A DNA stretch of 56,554 bases, from NCBI GenBank assembly GCA_002702655.1, contig PABB01000074.1, positions 1 through 56,554 of the forward strand. The letters run 5' to 3'. This DNA comes from Planctomycetaceae bacterium (GTDB taxonomy: Bacteria; Planctomycetota; Planctomycetia; Pirellulales; Lacipirellulaceae). A program made the position numbers and the translations under genes. Below are positions 24,502 through 32,029 of this stretch, one piece after another (position 1 is the stretch's first letter; each line of letters begins with the position of its first letter). The notes beneath the pieces are model-generated. The model ran no database searches and was not told the DNA's origin. It was given only the letters and a program-made list of their open reading frames with translations.

Positions 24502-25374
24502 TTGCGACTGTGGATGGAAAACATGAATGAGAAGAAAATGCGTGGCCTGAAAGTCCTCCGATCCGGAGACCCAAGGTCTCAATTCAATACCCTGTCAGCA
24601 AAGGAGGTGCTTGCCCGATTGGGAAGGCCGAAAACCCTGTTAAGCAGTTCCAGCAAGATCCGCAAAGGCGAAGCCGTCGGCATCCTGAGCAAGGTGTTGT
24701 ACCTGACCTCAGGTTTGTTCTGCCCGGCGGCCAGCAAGGGCTGTCTTGCCAGCTGCTTGGGGCACTCCAGCGGGTTCATGAAAGAGCAACGTGCCACGAG
24801 CGCGCGGGACCGCAGGTCGGCACTCTTCATTGAGGACCGGGAAGCGTTCATCGAGTTGCTCAAGCACGAGATACATGAACACGTTTACGAGGCCGAGACT
24901 CTGGGGATGCGACCGGCAATCCGTCTCAATGGCACGAGCGACATCGAGTGGGAGTCAGAACACGGCGAGCTGTTTTTTCAGTTCCCAACGGTGCAGTTTT
25001 ACGACTACACAAAGCTCCCGCAACGCATGGGATCGTTCCTGCAAAGGCGTACCAGCGAGGGCCGGCCGTGGCCGAGTAACTACCACCTGACGTTCAGTCT
25101 GAGCGAGCGGAATTCGCATCATGCGGAAGCCGTTCTCAATGCAGGCGGCAACGTCGCCGTGGTGTTCGATGGCCCGCTCCCCGAGGATCACTTGGGATTC
25201 CCAGTCATTGACGGTGACAAGTACGATGCCCGGTTTCTCGATCCGAGCCCGGTCGTTGTCGGGCTGTCAGCGAAAGGGTTCATCGCCCAAGACGATGACA
25301 GAACGGGATTTGTCGTTCGGACTGGTGGACCTTCCCAGCAACCGCCGACGTGGTATTCGAACAACGCCGCCTAG
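24502..25374 (+). CDS. Phage gp88-like protein
   Basis: 290 residues; true start possibly ATG 24514 or 24523. It resembles the gene product 88 family found in phages and integrative elements: SSSSKIRKGEAVGILSKVLY, a cysteine cluster LFCPAASKGCLASCLGHSSG (about 72-91), then AIRLNGTSDIEWE and FYDYTKLPQRM. The Cys arrangement suggests metal or iron-sulphur binding. The biochemical role of the family is unknown. It has its own promoter candidate and a strong terminator, so it is a single-gene unit. Confidence 0.82.
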   Translation: MRLWMENMNEKKMRGLKVLRSGDPRSQFNTLSAKEVLARLGRPKTLLSSSSKIRKGEAVGILSKVLYLTSGLFCPAASKGCLASCLGHSSGFMKEQRATSARDRRSALFIEDREAFIELLKHEIHEHVYEAETLGMRPAIRLNGTSDIEWESEHGELFFQFPTVQFYDYTKLPQRMGSFLQRRTSEGRPWPSNYHLTFSLSERNSHHAEAVLNAGGNVAVVFDGPLPEDHLGFPVIDGDKYDARFLDPSPVVVGLSAKGFIAQDDDRTGFVVRTGGPSQQPPTWYSNNAA

Positions 25375-25381
25375 CAAATCG

Positions 25382-25414
25382 CAGGGGAGCAGCATCGCTG
25401 CTCCCCTGTTTTTT
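25382..25414 (+). terminator. Rho-independent terminator
   Basis: A perfect 12-bp stem (25382-25393 with 25397-25408) with a 3-base loop, followed by six Ts (25409-25414). It starts 8 bp after the stop of the gp88-like gene. Confidence 0.95.
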
Positions 25415-25479
25415 GTTGGTCGGCTTCTATGTCCCGCTGCAGGCTCTTGAGACCTCGCTGTCGCCGTCGGAGAGAACCA

Positions 25480-25522
25480 CATCTGTGATGGCCAGATTGG
25501 ATATCAGTTGGGCGAAGAGAAC
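25480..25522 (+). repeat. Imperfect direct repeat, copy 1
   Basis: 43 bp matching 25839-25881 at 35 positions by my count. The two copies are 359 bp apart and bracket the small ORF at 25558-25809. They may mark a duplicated or cassette-like unit. Confidence 0.6.
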
Positions 25523-25557
25523 TTGCGCACGAGAACCTTTCATGTGAAGATCGGTGT

Positions 25558-25809
25558 ATGGCACACGTAGCTATACGAATGAAGCTCCAAGACAATGGTC
25601 TCGCGCTCCAAGAAGAACTTGCGCTTCGGAACGAACTGGCAGACCGTATCGAGGATGCAGGAATCGGTTCTGTAATCGGAAGTGGTTCCGGTCGTGGAGA
25701 GATGGATATTGGAGTGGAACTCGCGAACGCCACAATGGGCGTTGCGGCCATCCTGGAAATCGCTGAGGAGCTCGGGATCGCCGAAATCGAGATTGACCAA
25801 GAGGATTAG
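25558..25809 (+). CDS. Small acidic hypothetical protein
   Basis: 83 residues. Two helical segments (LQDNGLALQEELALRNELAD and ATMGVAAILEIAEELGIAEI) with an intervening GIGSVIGSGSGRGEMDIGVE loop and an acidic end (EIDQED). The ribosome site is weak (GGTGT). The periodic pattern and clean composition suggest a real gene, perhaps an anti-repressor or inhibitor-sized protein. No family recognised. It is bracketed by direct repeats. Confidence 0.6.
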   Translation: MAHVAIRMKLQDNGLALQEELALRNELADRIEDAGIGSVIGSGSGRGEMDIGVELANATMGVAAILEIAEELGIAEIEIDQED

Positions 25810-25838
25810 TCCGCAATCCGGACTTCCGGACCTACCAA

Positions 25839-25881
25839 CATCGGTGATGGTCAGATTGGCGGTCAGTAGGGCGAGGGGAAC
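25839..25881 (+). repeat. Imperfect direct repeat, copy 2
   Basis: Partner of 25480-25522. Shared blocks include GTGATGG, CAGATTGG, TCAGT and GGGCGA in the same order and spacing. The stretch from here to 26160 holds no gene that I can support. Confidence 0.6.
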
Positions 25882-26162
25882 GAGGCTCTGTGCGGCCCGC
25901 TGACGCGTTCCGCTGAAAAGCGGGTCAGAACCCGGCGGTCCTTGCTTGCGGCGAATCTGAGAGGGGCATGTTACATGGCCGCGCCAGAATGGCTTCGCGA
26001 GCGCTGACCCGAGATCAAGGACGCTGAATCCGCGCGGGCGTTAGCGAGCCGCTCCGGCGTTTCTGCAGGAGGTCGATCGAAGGTGATTTGACGCTCTAGC
26101 GACGCTCATTGGCACATCCTGCCGCCAATTGCGGAACGGGCAAGGCGCCTGCGTTTGGGAAT

Positions 26163-26651
26163 CTAATTCATCGCCTGAGTTTCAGGCTGCACCTGCATCG
26201 GTAGGCGTCCGATGGTCCCGAGGGAACCGACGGCGAGGATGATTGTGGCTGACGTGAGCAGGTGCCGGTTGGCGTCGTCAATCTGCCAGCGGTCAAGCGT
26301 GCTTGCGATTGCCGCTCGGTTTACCGCCGCTCCGGCGGCAGAGGGCGCCAAAAGATCGCACCGTCGCTCGAACCACGGCTCGTATTGCGGACTGCAGAAA
26401 AGGCTGAGGAGATTGTGAGGATTCTGGAGCAGTTCGTCGGCAACTGCCAAGAGACAGCGGCTGAGAATGCATGCCAGATCCGCTGGTTGTTCGTAGATGT
26501 CGTCGGCGCCGGCTGAGGCGAGCACCCGGGAAAACTGCTGGGCCGCCTCTCGGGTATCGTCGGTGGTGAGACGCGGCAACCTGAGCATCACCTCAACGGT
26601 CACGGGTTCCAGGTGGTCGATGTCGAACGGTTCAAGGGGCGGGATCTCCAT
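26163..26651 (-). CDS. Hypothetical protein
   Basis: 162 residues from ATG 26651, which has AAGGTGA upstream; the frame is open to 26696. Mostly helical, with an acidic N-terminus (EIPPLEPFDIDHLEPVTVEV), a middle section DLACILSRCLLAVADELLQN, and a hydrophobic C-terminal helix (LLTSATIILAVGSLGTIG). No family recognised. It lies downstream of the PIN toxin gene, 56 bp after its stop, and may be in the same transcript. Confidence 0.6.
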   Translation of the reverse strand: MEIPPLEPFDIDHLEPVTVEVMLRLPRLTTDDTREAAQQFSRVLASAGADDIYEQPADLACILSRCLLAVADELLQNPHNLLSLFCSPQYEPWFERRCDLLAPSAAGAAVNRAAIASTLDRWQIDDANRHLLTSATIILAVGSLGTIGRLPMQVQPETQAMN

Positions 26652-26707
26652 GAGATCACCTTGCCATAAATCGACCGGCAAAAGCAAGGATTTCAACGGA
26701 CCCGCCG

Positions 26708-27190
26708 CTACTCGGCATCACTTGGTTTTTCCAAGCGTTCGAGCAATCCTACAGGCGTGACCACAAGCAGATCGCACCCGAGCTGCGCAAGTGCTTCGCG
26801 TTCCGGCGTCCCTGGATCGTTCAGCGCCAACAAATCCTTGTCGCGACTGACGACCAAGTTGGCCGAGACTGCCACGGCGAGATCGACGTAGTGGGCGTCT
26901 TTCGGGTCGCGCGGATAGTGGAAGACTTGTTGCACGTTTTCAACGAGCGTGCCGGCGCCTTCGATCAACTCCGTGAATATTTCCACGGCCTCGTCGGTCA
27001 CGCCGAATCGCTGCACGATCTTGGGCCGTCGCGCCACGTCCGTGAGTTCGGCGAGGACCTCTTGCGAGTAGAAGAGCGCGACGCGACCGGATTGGGCGGC
27101 TTCAAAGCACCGTGCCGCCGGGCCCTGTGCGGAAATCAACGCCTGCAAAAAGACGTTGCAGTCAAAGACGACGCGCTCGGGGCCGGCCAA
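26708..27190 (-). CDS. PIN-domain toxin (toxin-antitoxin system)
   Basis: 160 residues from a TTG start. The PIN fold has its acidic nuclease residues in place: D10 (VVFDCNVFLQA), E47 in VLAELTDVARR, D97 and D101 in RDPKDAHYVDLA, and D116 in VVSRDKDLLAL. It belongs to the group annotated as putative toxin, PIN family; such proteins cleave tRNA, rRNA or mRNA. It starts one base after the stop of the upstream antitoxin gene, the standard antitoxin-toxin order. It probably stabilises the element. Confidence 0.92.
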   Translation of the reverse strand: MAGPERVVFDCNVFLQALISAQGPAARCFEAAQSGRVALFYSQEVLAELTDVARRPKIVQRFGVTDEAVEIFTELIEGAGTLVENVQQVFHYPRDPKDAHYVDLAVAVSANLVVSRDKDLLALNDPGTPEREALAQLGCDLLVVTPVGLLERLEKPSDAE

Positions 27191-27191
27191 G

Positions 27192-27434
27192 CTATTCTCC
27201 GCGCCTCAGGGCGTGTTTCTCGTCTTCGAGCAGGTCGCTGAGCGCGTCATCATTCAGGCCGGAGTCGGCATAGGCGGTGCGCACCGGGCCGAGCACGCGG
27301 TCAAGCCGATCGGCCTCGGCGAGCGACCGCTCGACGGCCTTCAAGACATAGGCGGTCGGCTCCGTGCCGGACTTCGCGGCCTGATCGGCGAGCTTGCGGG
27401 CGATCTCTTCGGGAATGTCGATATTGAGCGTCAT
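27192..27434 (-). CDS. Ribbon-helix-helix-type antitoxin
   Basis: 80 residues. N-terminal LNIDIPEEIARKLADQAAKS (3-22) followed by GTEPTAYVLKAVERSLAE fits an RHH DNA-binding antitoxin, and the C-terminal acidic part (GLNDDALSDLLEDEKHALRR) would wrap the PIN toxin. Such antitoxins repress their own promoter, usually with the toxin as co-repressor. The gene is first in the pair, 1 base before the toxin start. Confidence 0.9.
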   Translation of the reverse strand: MTLNIDIPEEIARKLADQAAKSGTEPTAYVLKAVERSLAEADRLDRVLGPVRTAYADSGLNDDALSDLLEDEKHALRRGE

Positions 27435-27694
27435 GCCTCAATTATACCCCGATTTTCGGGAGCGACGCAAAGACTCATTTCCGCAGCGGCGAGCGACGGC
27501 TCCTGCGTCAGGAAAGGCGTCGGTGGCGAGCAAGCTCCGTTGGGGCCCGATTCGCCGCGACCGCTGCCCCGCTCGGCGGGTGCGAAAAAGCGGGGGAAGG
27601 GGAGTCGCCTCGCGGCGACCGAAGTTCGTGCTTTTCCACAACCCTTCCGGCCGCGGCGAAACCCAACGGGTCGTGCTCGGATTACACTGCAAGC

Positions 27695-27886
27695 ATGAAG
27701 TTCGACGAGGTCTATCCTGACGCCACGCCGGGCGTTCCGCCCGCTCCGAACGTCGTGCCTGTGTTGCGCGAGGAGCAGGTGCGGCCGTGCTCCGTCTGTG
27801 GCGAGCCGACCCGTTGGTTTCACCGCGCGTTTATCTTGCACGTTTGCTCCGAGGAATGCGTGCAGCAACTCCTTGAGTGCAACTGA
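27695..27886 (+). CDS. Small zinc-binding protein
   Basis: 63 residues with the pattern C-S-V-C (about 32-35) and C-S-E-E-C (about 51-55) in VRPCSVCGEPTRWFHRAF and LHVCSEECVQQLL, like a treble-clef or FLYWCH-type finger. The C-terminal part would sit against the metal. No wider family recognised. It lies in the spaced row of small plus-strand genes between the TA pair and the XRE regulator. Confidence 0.65.
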   Translation: MKFDEVYPDATPGVPPAPNVVPVLREEQVRPCSVCGEPTRWFHRAFILHVCSEECVQQLLECN

Positions 27887-27998
27887 GTATTCCTCCGGTT
27901 GCTTCGCTTCTGATCAGACTGGCCCCTGTTGGCGCCACGATCCCGGTATTGGTGTAATTAGGGTGGACCTCGGCGCGCGCCTGTGGCATGGTTGCCCC

Positions 27999-28364
27999 AT
28001 GGACGACGCATACGCCCGGATTCATCAACCGCTTCTTGATGAGGCGGCAGTGCTCATCACATCGATGGACGCGAATTTAGAGCTGCTGACGTTTCTCGTG
28101 AAAGATCTTCTCAAGGGCGATGAGGATGACCTGATTCCCGACTTTGAACAGCTTGCGGCAGCAATTGACGAAGTCCTCTACCGTACGGGCATCATGGCCG
28201 CCGAGACGCTCGAAGCACTCAATCGTTACGCCCCGGGGTTGCCTGTGGCACAGGTGGAGCAATTTGCTGCGCTCACCCGGCGCTATTGCGAGACAACCGA
28301 TCGCTGGGAGCAAGTCTGCGAAGCAGTTCACGGCGTCTGGAAGATGAGGATGCCGCCCCACTGA
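27999..28364 (+). CDS. Hypothetical acidic helical protein
   Basis: 121 residues from ATG 27999 (MDDAYARIHQPLLDEAAVLI); the upstream open frame overlaps the zinc protein gene and is ignored. All-helical, acidic in the middle (LLKGDEDDLIPDFEQLAAAI). No domain recognised. The periodicity suggests a soluble helical bundle. Confidence 0.6.
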   Translation: MDDAYARIHQPLLDEAAVLITSMDANLELLTFLVKDLLKGDEDDLIPDFEQLAAAIDEVLYRTGIMAAETLEALNRYAPGLPVAQVEQFAALTRRYCETTDRWEQVCEAVHGVWKMRMPPH

Positions 28365-28444
28365 CGCGATGGCGAGGAGTCATCTTCCAGGATCGCGAGA
28401 AGTCTTTGCTTGCTTTTTGTCGCCGCCTGTGCCATTGATGATTC

Positions 28445-28705
28445 ATGACCATGAAATCCGATGACATCGCCGCACTCAAGGAGATCTTTGCGACCAAAGA
28501 AGACCTCGCTCAATTTCGGGATGAGGTGAACGGGGGCTTCTCTGCCGTCATGGAACGCATGGAGGAGGTTCAGGACCAGATGCTGCGAGCGTTCGCGATG
28601 ACCGAAGAGAGCATCCGTCGCGACTTCGCGCTGCGCGAGGAGCTTGACGCAGTTGATGTGCGCATCGCCCGTCTTGAACGCCGCCTCGACGCTCCGCACC
28701 GCTGA
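28445..28705 (+). CDS. Small coiled-coil protein
   Basis: 86 residues with heptad-like spacing: KEIFATKEDLAQFRDEVNGG, FSAVMERMEEVQDQMLRAFA, then REELDAVDVRIARLERRLD. Probably a dimeric or trimeric coiled coil. No family recognised. A decayed relative of this gene is visible at 50455-50720, so it belongs to a repeated accessory-gene set. Confidence 0.68.
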   Translation: MTMKSDDIAALKEIFATKEDLAQFRDEVNGGFSAVMERMEEVQDQMLRAFAMTEESIRRDFALREELDAVDVRIARLERRLDAPHR

Positions 28706-28770
28706 CAACATGGTCGCCCTATGCGACCCGGCGCTGCCGAGGTCGCAAGCCCAGCCGTCTCGTGACCGGG

Positions 28771-29493
28771 CTATTCTCTCTTCTCTTGTTGATTGAGAGG
28801 TGGCGCTGGCTCCTTATCGGAATCTGCCAAGGGCAGTTCGACTTCGCTTCGATGCTCGGCAGGTCGCGACTCAGCGGGCTCGCCCATGAACTCATGGTCG
28901 CGTTCCACAGCCCGTTTCGAGGCGCCGTAATGTCCGCCGTTGGTCATGATTGTCTTCCTGCTATCAGAATCTGGTGTCGTGCTCCCCGCGGCCGGTCCGC
29001 GGAGATAGCACTTTTCGAGCGTGTCGCGCGATGCCGCAAAGCAAACAGCGAGCGCTGCCAGCAGCGACAAGCGGCCGATCGGTGTGGTTGTCAGCTTGCC
29101 GAGTTCGTCGCTCGGCGGAACAAGCATCAAGCCAGCCAGCGTGACAAAGGTGCTGCCGTAGAACTGGTAGTATCGGTAGTGGAAATCGACGGTGATTCGG
29201 TAGGCCGCCAGCTCGGCCGATGTCAGCGAAGGCGTGCGCCCCCTCTGAGCCAAGCCGGTCACATTGTGAATCCTGTCGAGTACGGCCCAGCGCACGGTGC
29301 TGAGGGCCAATCCGGCGCCGATCGCCGCGAGCGTCGCGAATAAAAATCCGCCAACCGTCGGGGCTTTGGCGACATCCGCTGCCAACCAGGCGGCAACCGG
29401 TGGAAGGCGACGGCCCCAGATCCATAGCGCGGCAAATCCGGGAAGGAGGTAAGCGATGAGTAGCCCGAAGCCCCGATCCGTGGTCGGCGTCAC
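28771..29493 (-). CDS. Hypothetical membrane protein
   Basis: 240 residues with about four hydrophobic helices: 9-25 (GLLIAYLLPGFAALWIWG), 45-66 (VGGFLFATLAAIGAGLALST), 112-126 and 142-155. The last 85 residues are polar, charged and probably cytoplasmic and disordered. A segment SAELAAYRITVDFHYRYYQF sits between helices 2 and 3. No family recognised. It is divergent from the XRE gene, which may regulate it from the shared intergenic region. Confidence 0.68.
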   Translation of the reverse strand: MTPTTDRGFGLLIAYLLPGFAALWIWGRRLPPVAAWLAADVAKAPTVGGFLFATLAAIGAGLALSTVRWAVLDRIHNVTGLAQRGRTPSLTSAELAAYRITVDFHYRYYQFYGSTFVTLAGLMLVPPSDELGKLTTTPIGRLSLLAALAVCFAASRDTLEKCYLRGPAAGSTTPDSDSRKTIMTNGGHYGASKRAVERDHEFMGEPAESRPAEHRSEVELPLADSDKEPAPPLNQQEKRE

Positions 29494-29587
29494 CAGGCCA
29501 TCCTCTCGGATTCGGCATCGCGGCGTGCGGCGGCCGGACTGTCATAGCAGCGGTGATTGACTGAAAGGAAGTGGGAATAATAGTCCA

Positions 29588-29605
29588 TTTTGGAATAATC
29601 CAAAA
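29588..29605. promoter_or_regulatory. Operator-like palindrome
   Basis: TTTTGGA (29588-29594) and TCCAAAA (29599-29605) form a perfect 7-bp dyad around ATAA. It lies 44 bp before the XRE gene and 95 bp from the divergent membrane protein gene. A second GGAATAAT-like block lies just upstream (near 29573). A TATAGC at 29611 could serve as a -10. It fits an autoregulatory operator for the XRE protein. Confidence 0.55.
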
Positions 29606-29648
29606 CAGAATATAGCATGCCGCGACCACCCCGATCAAGTCGTCGCCC

Positions 29649-29897
29649 ATGGAAAAAAGCCCGTTCACACGCGAGCACAGGGTCCTCGTCGGGCTCCTCC
29701 GCACGCGGCGGGAAGAGGCGGGGCTTACGCAGGAAGAACTCGCACGGCGGCTCAAGGTGAGTCAATCGTCCCTCAGCAAGTGGGAGCGCGGCGACCGGCG
29801 CATTGACCTGGTGCAATTGAGGTCGTGGTGCCAGGCGACCGGCTGTTCGCTGGCAGAATTCATCAACCAGTTTGAGAAGCGGCTGGCCCGGCGATAG
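29649..29897 (+). CDS. XRE-family transcriptional regulator
   Basis: 82 residues, nearly all one HTH_3 domain: LLRTRREEAGLTQEELARRL, KVSQSSLSKWERGDRRIDLV, then QLRSWCQATGCSLAEFINQF. The HTH recognition helix is at about SQSSLSKWERG (37-47). No ligand or peptidase domain, so a simple phage-repressor-like regulator. The neighbours are a membrane protein (divergent) and the integrase (convergent). Confidence 0.9.
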   Translation: MEKSPFTREHRVLVGLLRTRREEAGLTQEELARRLKVSQSSLSKWERGDRRIDLVQLRSWCQATGCSLAEFINQFEKRLARR

Positions 29898-29947
29898 AGT
29901 TCGGCCTCAGCAGATAGGGCCACGGCCGCGACATTTGCCCCTGCGTG

Positions 29948-31048
29948 TCAAATTGGGACGTCGTGACTTGCCGAGTCCTTTGCCGTTCGTCGCCTCTTAT
30001 CGTAGACCTGTGTCGTCGTGACGTGGCGGTGGCCAAGGAGAGCTTGCACTTTGACGATATCGACGCCGGCGTCAAGCAACAGCGTTGCGGTTGTCGCGCG
30101 GAGGGAGTGCGGCGTGTAGATGCAATGCGTTGCGCCGCCTTCATCCTTACGCATGGAGTGGGGGAGGCGTTGTAGGTACCTTTGTAGTAGCCGGTACATC
30201 GCGTGGACGCTCAGATGGCGGTTAGCGAGCGTCTTGCTGCGCGGGCCGGAGCGGGGGCGGAAGAGGGGGCCGGAATCGATTCCTGCGTACTTCATGTACT
30301 CGGAGATCGCATCAGCCGCTGCGAAGTGCAGGCCGATCGTTCTACGTTTCTGGCCTTTTTCGTTGAGGCGGATCGTGGCTTCTTCGGCTTCAAAGTGAAA
30401 ATCCTGCACGCGCAGCCGGCAACCCGTAGCCAGTCTGGCGCCCGAGTACAGGTAGAATCGGATGATCGCCCGGTCGCGGTACGCCACCACGTCATCACCG
30501 GCAGGGAGGCCCATCAATTGGCGAGCGCGAGTCGCGGTGAGAGCTTTGGTTTCTTCGAGCGGGTCGCGGGAACTGCGGCCGATGAATTGGGCGTGAGCCG
30601 GATTGGGGACGACGATCGGCAACCGCATCTCGGCGGCGACAGCTTGCAGGTATTTGTAGAAGCTTGAGACTGAGGCGATGCGGCGGTTGATCGTTTTTGG
30701 CGCCGCACCGGATGAAACGAGCGAGTCGCGCCACGCCATCACGTCATCGACTGAAACCGTCAGCAACTCTGTCGCCCGCTTCGGCCAGTCGATTCTGAGA
30801 TGCTTGACGAAGGCTTGCACGTCCTGCCGGTAGGCCCGTTGTGTGTGCGGGCTTGGGCGTCGTTTGACCCAGGCTTCGAAGATGGCGCCGACTGAGAAGT
30901 AGAACCGCTCAACGCGACGCACTGTCGCTTCGGTTGAGTGCCCGGCGAGAATCGCCGGCATGCGATTGGCGTCGAACGCCGTTTCGCAGGCAACCCAATC
31001 TCCGGCCTCAATCTGGCGAACGATGTCTCGGTTCGATTCGTCCGCCAT
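29948..31048 (-). CDS. Tyrosine recombinase / integrase
   Basis: 366 residues. The N-terminal SAM-like core-binding domain spans about 55-140 (AWVKRRPSPHTQRAYRQDVQ, INRRIASVSSFYKYLQ). The catalytic domain has R in YLYSGARLATGCRLRV, H-x-x-R in TPHSLRATTATLL, then LGHRHVTTTQVYDKR with the catalytic His and the nucleophilic Tyr. All catalytic residues appear present, so it should be active in integration and excision through a Holliday junction. It starts one base after the AbrB-like gene. Its position at the right end of the accessory block suggests that an attachment site is nearby, but I could not find one by eye. Confidence 0.93.
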   Translation of the reverse strand: MADESNRDIVRQIEAGDWVACETAFDANRMPAILAGHSTEATVRRVERFYFSVGAIFEAWVKRRPSPHTQRAYRQDVQAFVKHLRIDWPKRATELLTVSVDDVMAWRDSLVSSGAAPKTINRRIASVSSFYKYLQAVAAEMRLPIVVPNPAHAQFIGRSSRDPLEETKALTATRARQLMGLPAGDDVVAYRDRAIIRFYLYSGARLATGCRLRVQDFHFEAEEATIRLNEKGQKRRTIGLHFAAADAISEYMKYAGIDSGPLFRPRSGPRSKTLANRHLSVHAMYRLLQRYLQRLPHSMRKDEGGATHCIYTPHSLRATTATLLLDAGVDIVKVQALLGHRHVTTTQVYDKRRRTAKDSASHDVPI

Positions 31049-31378
31049 CTACGCCTTGTTCCCGGCGAAAGAGACGACGAGTCCATGATCCTCAGCCAGC
31101 ATCGCAACCAGCGTGTCGCGATGACCTGCGGGAGCCTTGGCGAATGCAACCGCGATTTCGCGAGCCAGATCGCGACACTCAAGCTCCTCTTCAGTGCCAT
31201 CCCACCGCTTGCAGACAATTGCATCGTCGGATACCTCGCCGATCAATACGTCGCCTTCAGCGAGACCCAGCCGAGTGCGGACTTTTGCCGGGATAATAAC
31301 GCGACCGCCTTCTGCAAGCCGAACGCGGTACGCGGTCGCTACTTCATCCTGCGTTGCTTGGTTGTCATCATCTTCCAT
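31049..31378 (-). CDS. AbrB/MazE-like swapped-hairpin DNA-binding protein
   Basis: 109 residues. A SpoVT-AbrB fold is visible at about 15-55: YRVRLAEGGRVIIPAKVRTR, then LGLAEGDVLIGEVSDDAIV. The C-terminal 50 residues are helical, with CRDLAREIAVAFAKAPAGHR. It is an antitoxin-like or transition-state-type dimeric DNA binder. No toxin follows; the integrase does, with no gap, so it may control integrase expression (inference). A dyad at 31443-31464 is a possible operator. Confidence 0.85.
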   Translation of the reverse strand: MEDDDNQATQDEVATAYRVRLAEGGRVIIPAKVRTRLGLAEGDVLIGEVSDDAIVCKRWDGTEEELECRDLAREIAVAFAKAPAGHRDTLVAMLAEDHGLVVSFAGNKA

Positions 31379-31442
31379 GGCGCCTCATTCCGGGCCCGAT
31401 GCGGCGATTCCCCTACCGCCAACTCCGGCCCCTATTGGAATT

Positions 31443-31464
31443 GATAACAGATTTTATCTGTATC
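31443..31464. promoter_or_regulatory. Dyad upstream of the AbrB-like gene
   Basis: GATAACAGAT (31443-31452) and ATCTGTATC (31456-31464) form an interrupted 9-bp dyad around TTT. It ends in the stop codon of the preceding gene and is 65 bp upstream of the AbrB-like ATG. On the minus strand it includes a TTGATA that could be a -35. It could be an operator or, less likely because no T-tract follows, a terminator. Confidence 0.5.
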
Positions 31465-32029
31465 AAGCAAGATGGCGAATCGAGTAGCTGAAGCGCCCGA
31501 ACATGAGATACAAACACAGCAGTGCAATGCCAACTGTCCCGGGGTCTGGAATACTGCTGCCGTCTGTTTCAGCAGCCGTGATGCACTGCGCCCATTGCCA
31601 GATAAGGAAATCGCTGCTGTCAATCAGTCGCTTGAAACTCTCGTCGGCGGCAAGGAAGGAGATTGAATCGCTGAAAGCTGCCTGCCAAGCAGCAAGGTCG
31701 GCTTCGCTGACGTCGCCATCAAACTGATAGTCGCCTGCAGAACATGCATTCGACGCTTTCTGTGAACCCGTCGCCCCTCCTCCGTTCCCCCACCCTGCCG
31801 ACGCGTACTTCCAAATGACGTTTGATTTGCCGGCAAACGTGTCCACACAGAAAGTGCCCCGGTCGGCAATGCCATAGAGCTGCCGCTCGTCGAGCGGGTC
31901 CGTCCATAGATTCGCGAATCGTGGCCGGACGAACCACCGGCGGCCGCTGCCTGCAAACGCGGGCGTTGCCAGGCGTTGCCACCGAGGCGTGACCGTATCA
32001 TACTTGCAGCGAGAAAACCGTTGGAGCAT
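31463..32029 (-). CDS. Dockerin-like, PEP-CTERM-like surface protein, probably 5'-truncated
   Basis: Up to 188 residues. Residues 98-150 look like the planctomycete dockerin-type repeat: GDYQFDGDVSEADLAAWQAA (calcium-loop-like D-x-D-x-D), then SSDFLIWQWAQ. The tail SSIPDPGTVGIALLCLYLMF followed by GRFSYSIRHLA is a PEP-CTERM-like sorting signal (PDPGT variant, hydrophobic helix, basic end). No signal peptide precedes it, so the N-terminal part has probably been lost, perhaps when the mobile element inserted next to it. It marks the return to core chromosome. Confidence 0.72.
   Translation of the reverse strand: MLQRFSRCKYDTVTPRWQRLATPAFAGSGRRWFVRPRFANLWTDPLDERQLYGIADRGTFCVDTFAGKSNVIWKYASAGWGNGGGATGSQKASNACSAGDYQFDGDVSEADLAAWQAAFSDSISFLAADESFKRLIDSSDFLIWQWAQCITAAETDGSSIPDPGTVGIALLCLYLMFGRFSYSIRHLA

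Noticed and set aside
26163-27434. Three-gene toxin-antitoxin system including the 26163 gene
   Set aside because: The 26163 product has no TA-related motif and lies 56 bp away; the PIN/RHH pair is complete without it.
27431-27868. 145-codon minus-strand frame
   Set aside because: Overlaps the small zinc protein gene in antisense and is Arg-rich without motifs.
29900-29947. Attachment site next to the integrase
   Set aside because: I looked for a repeat shared between this end and the left edge near 5250-5355 and did not find a convincing one by eye.
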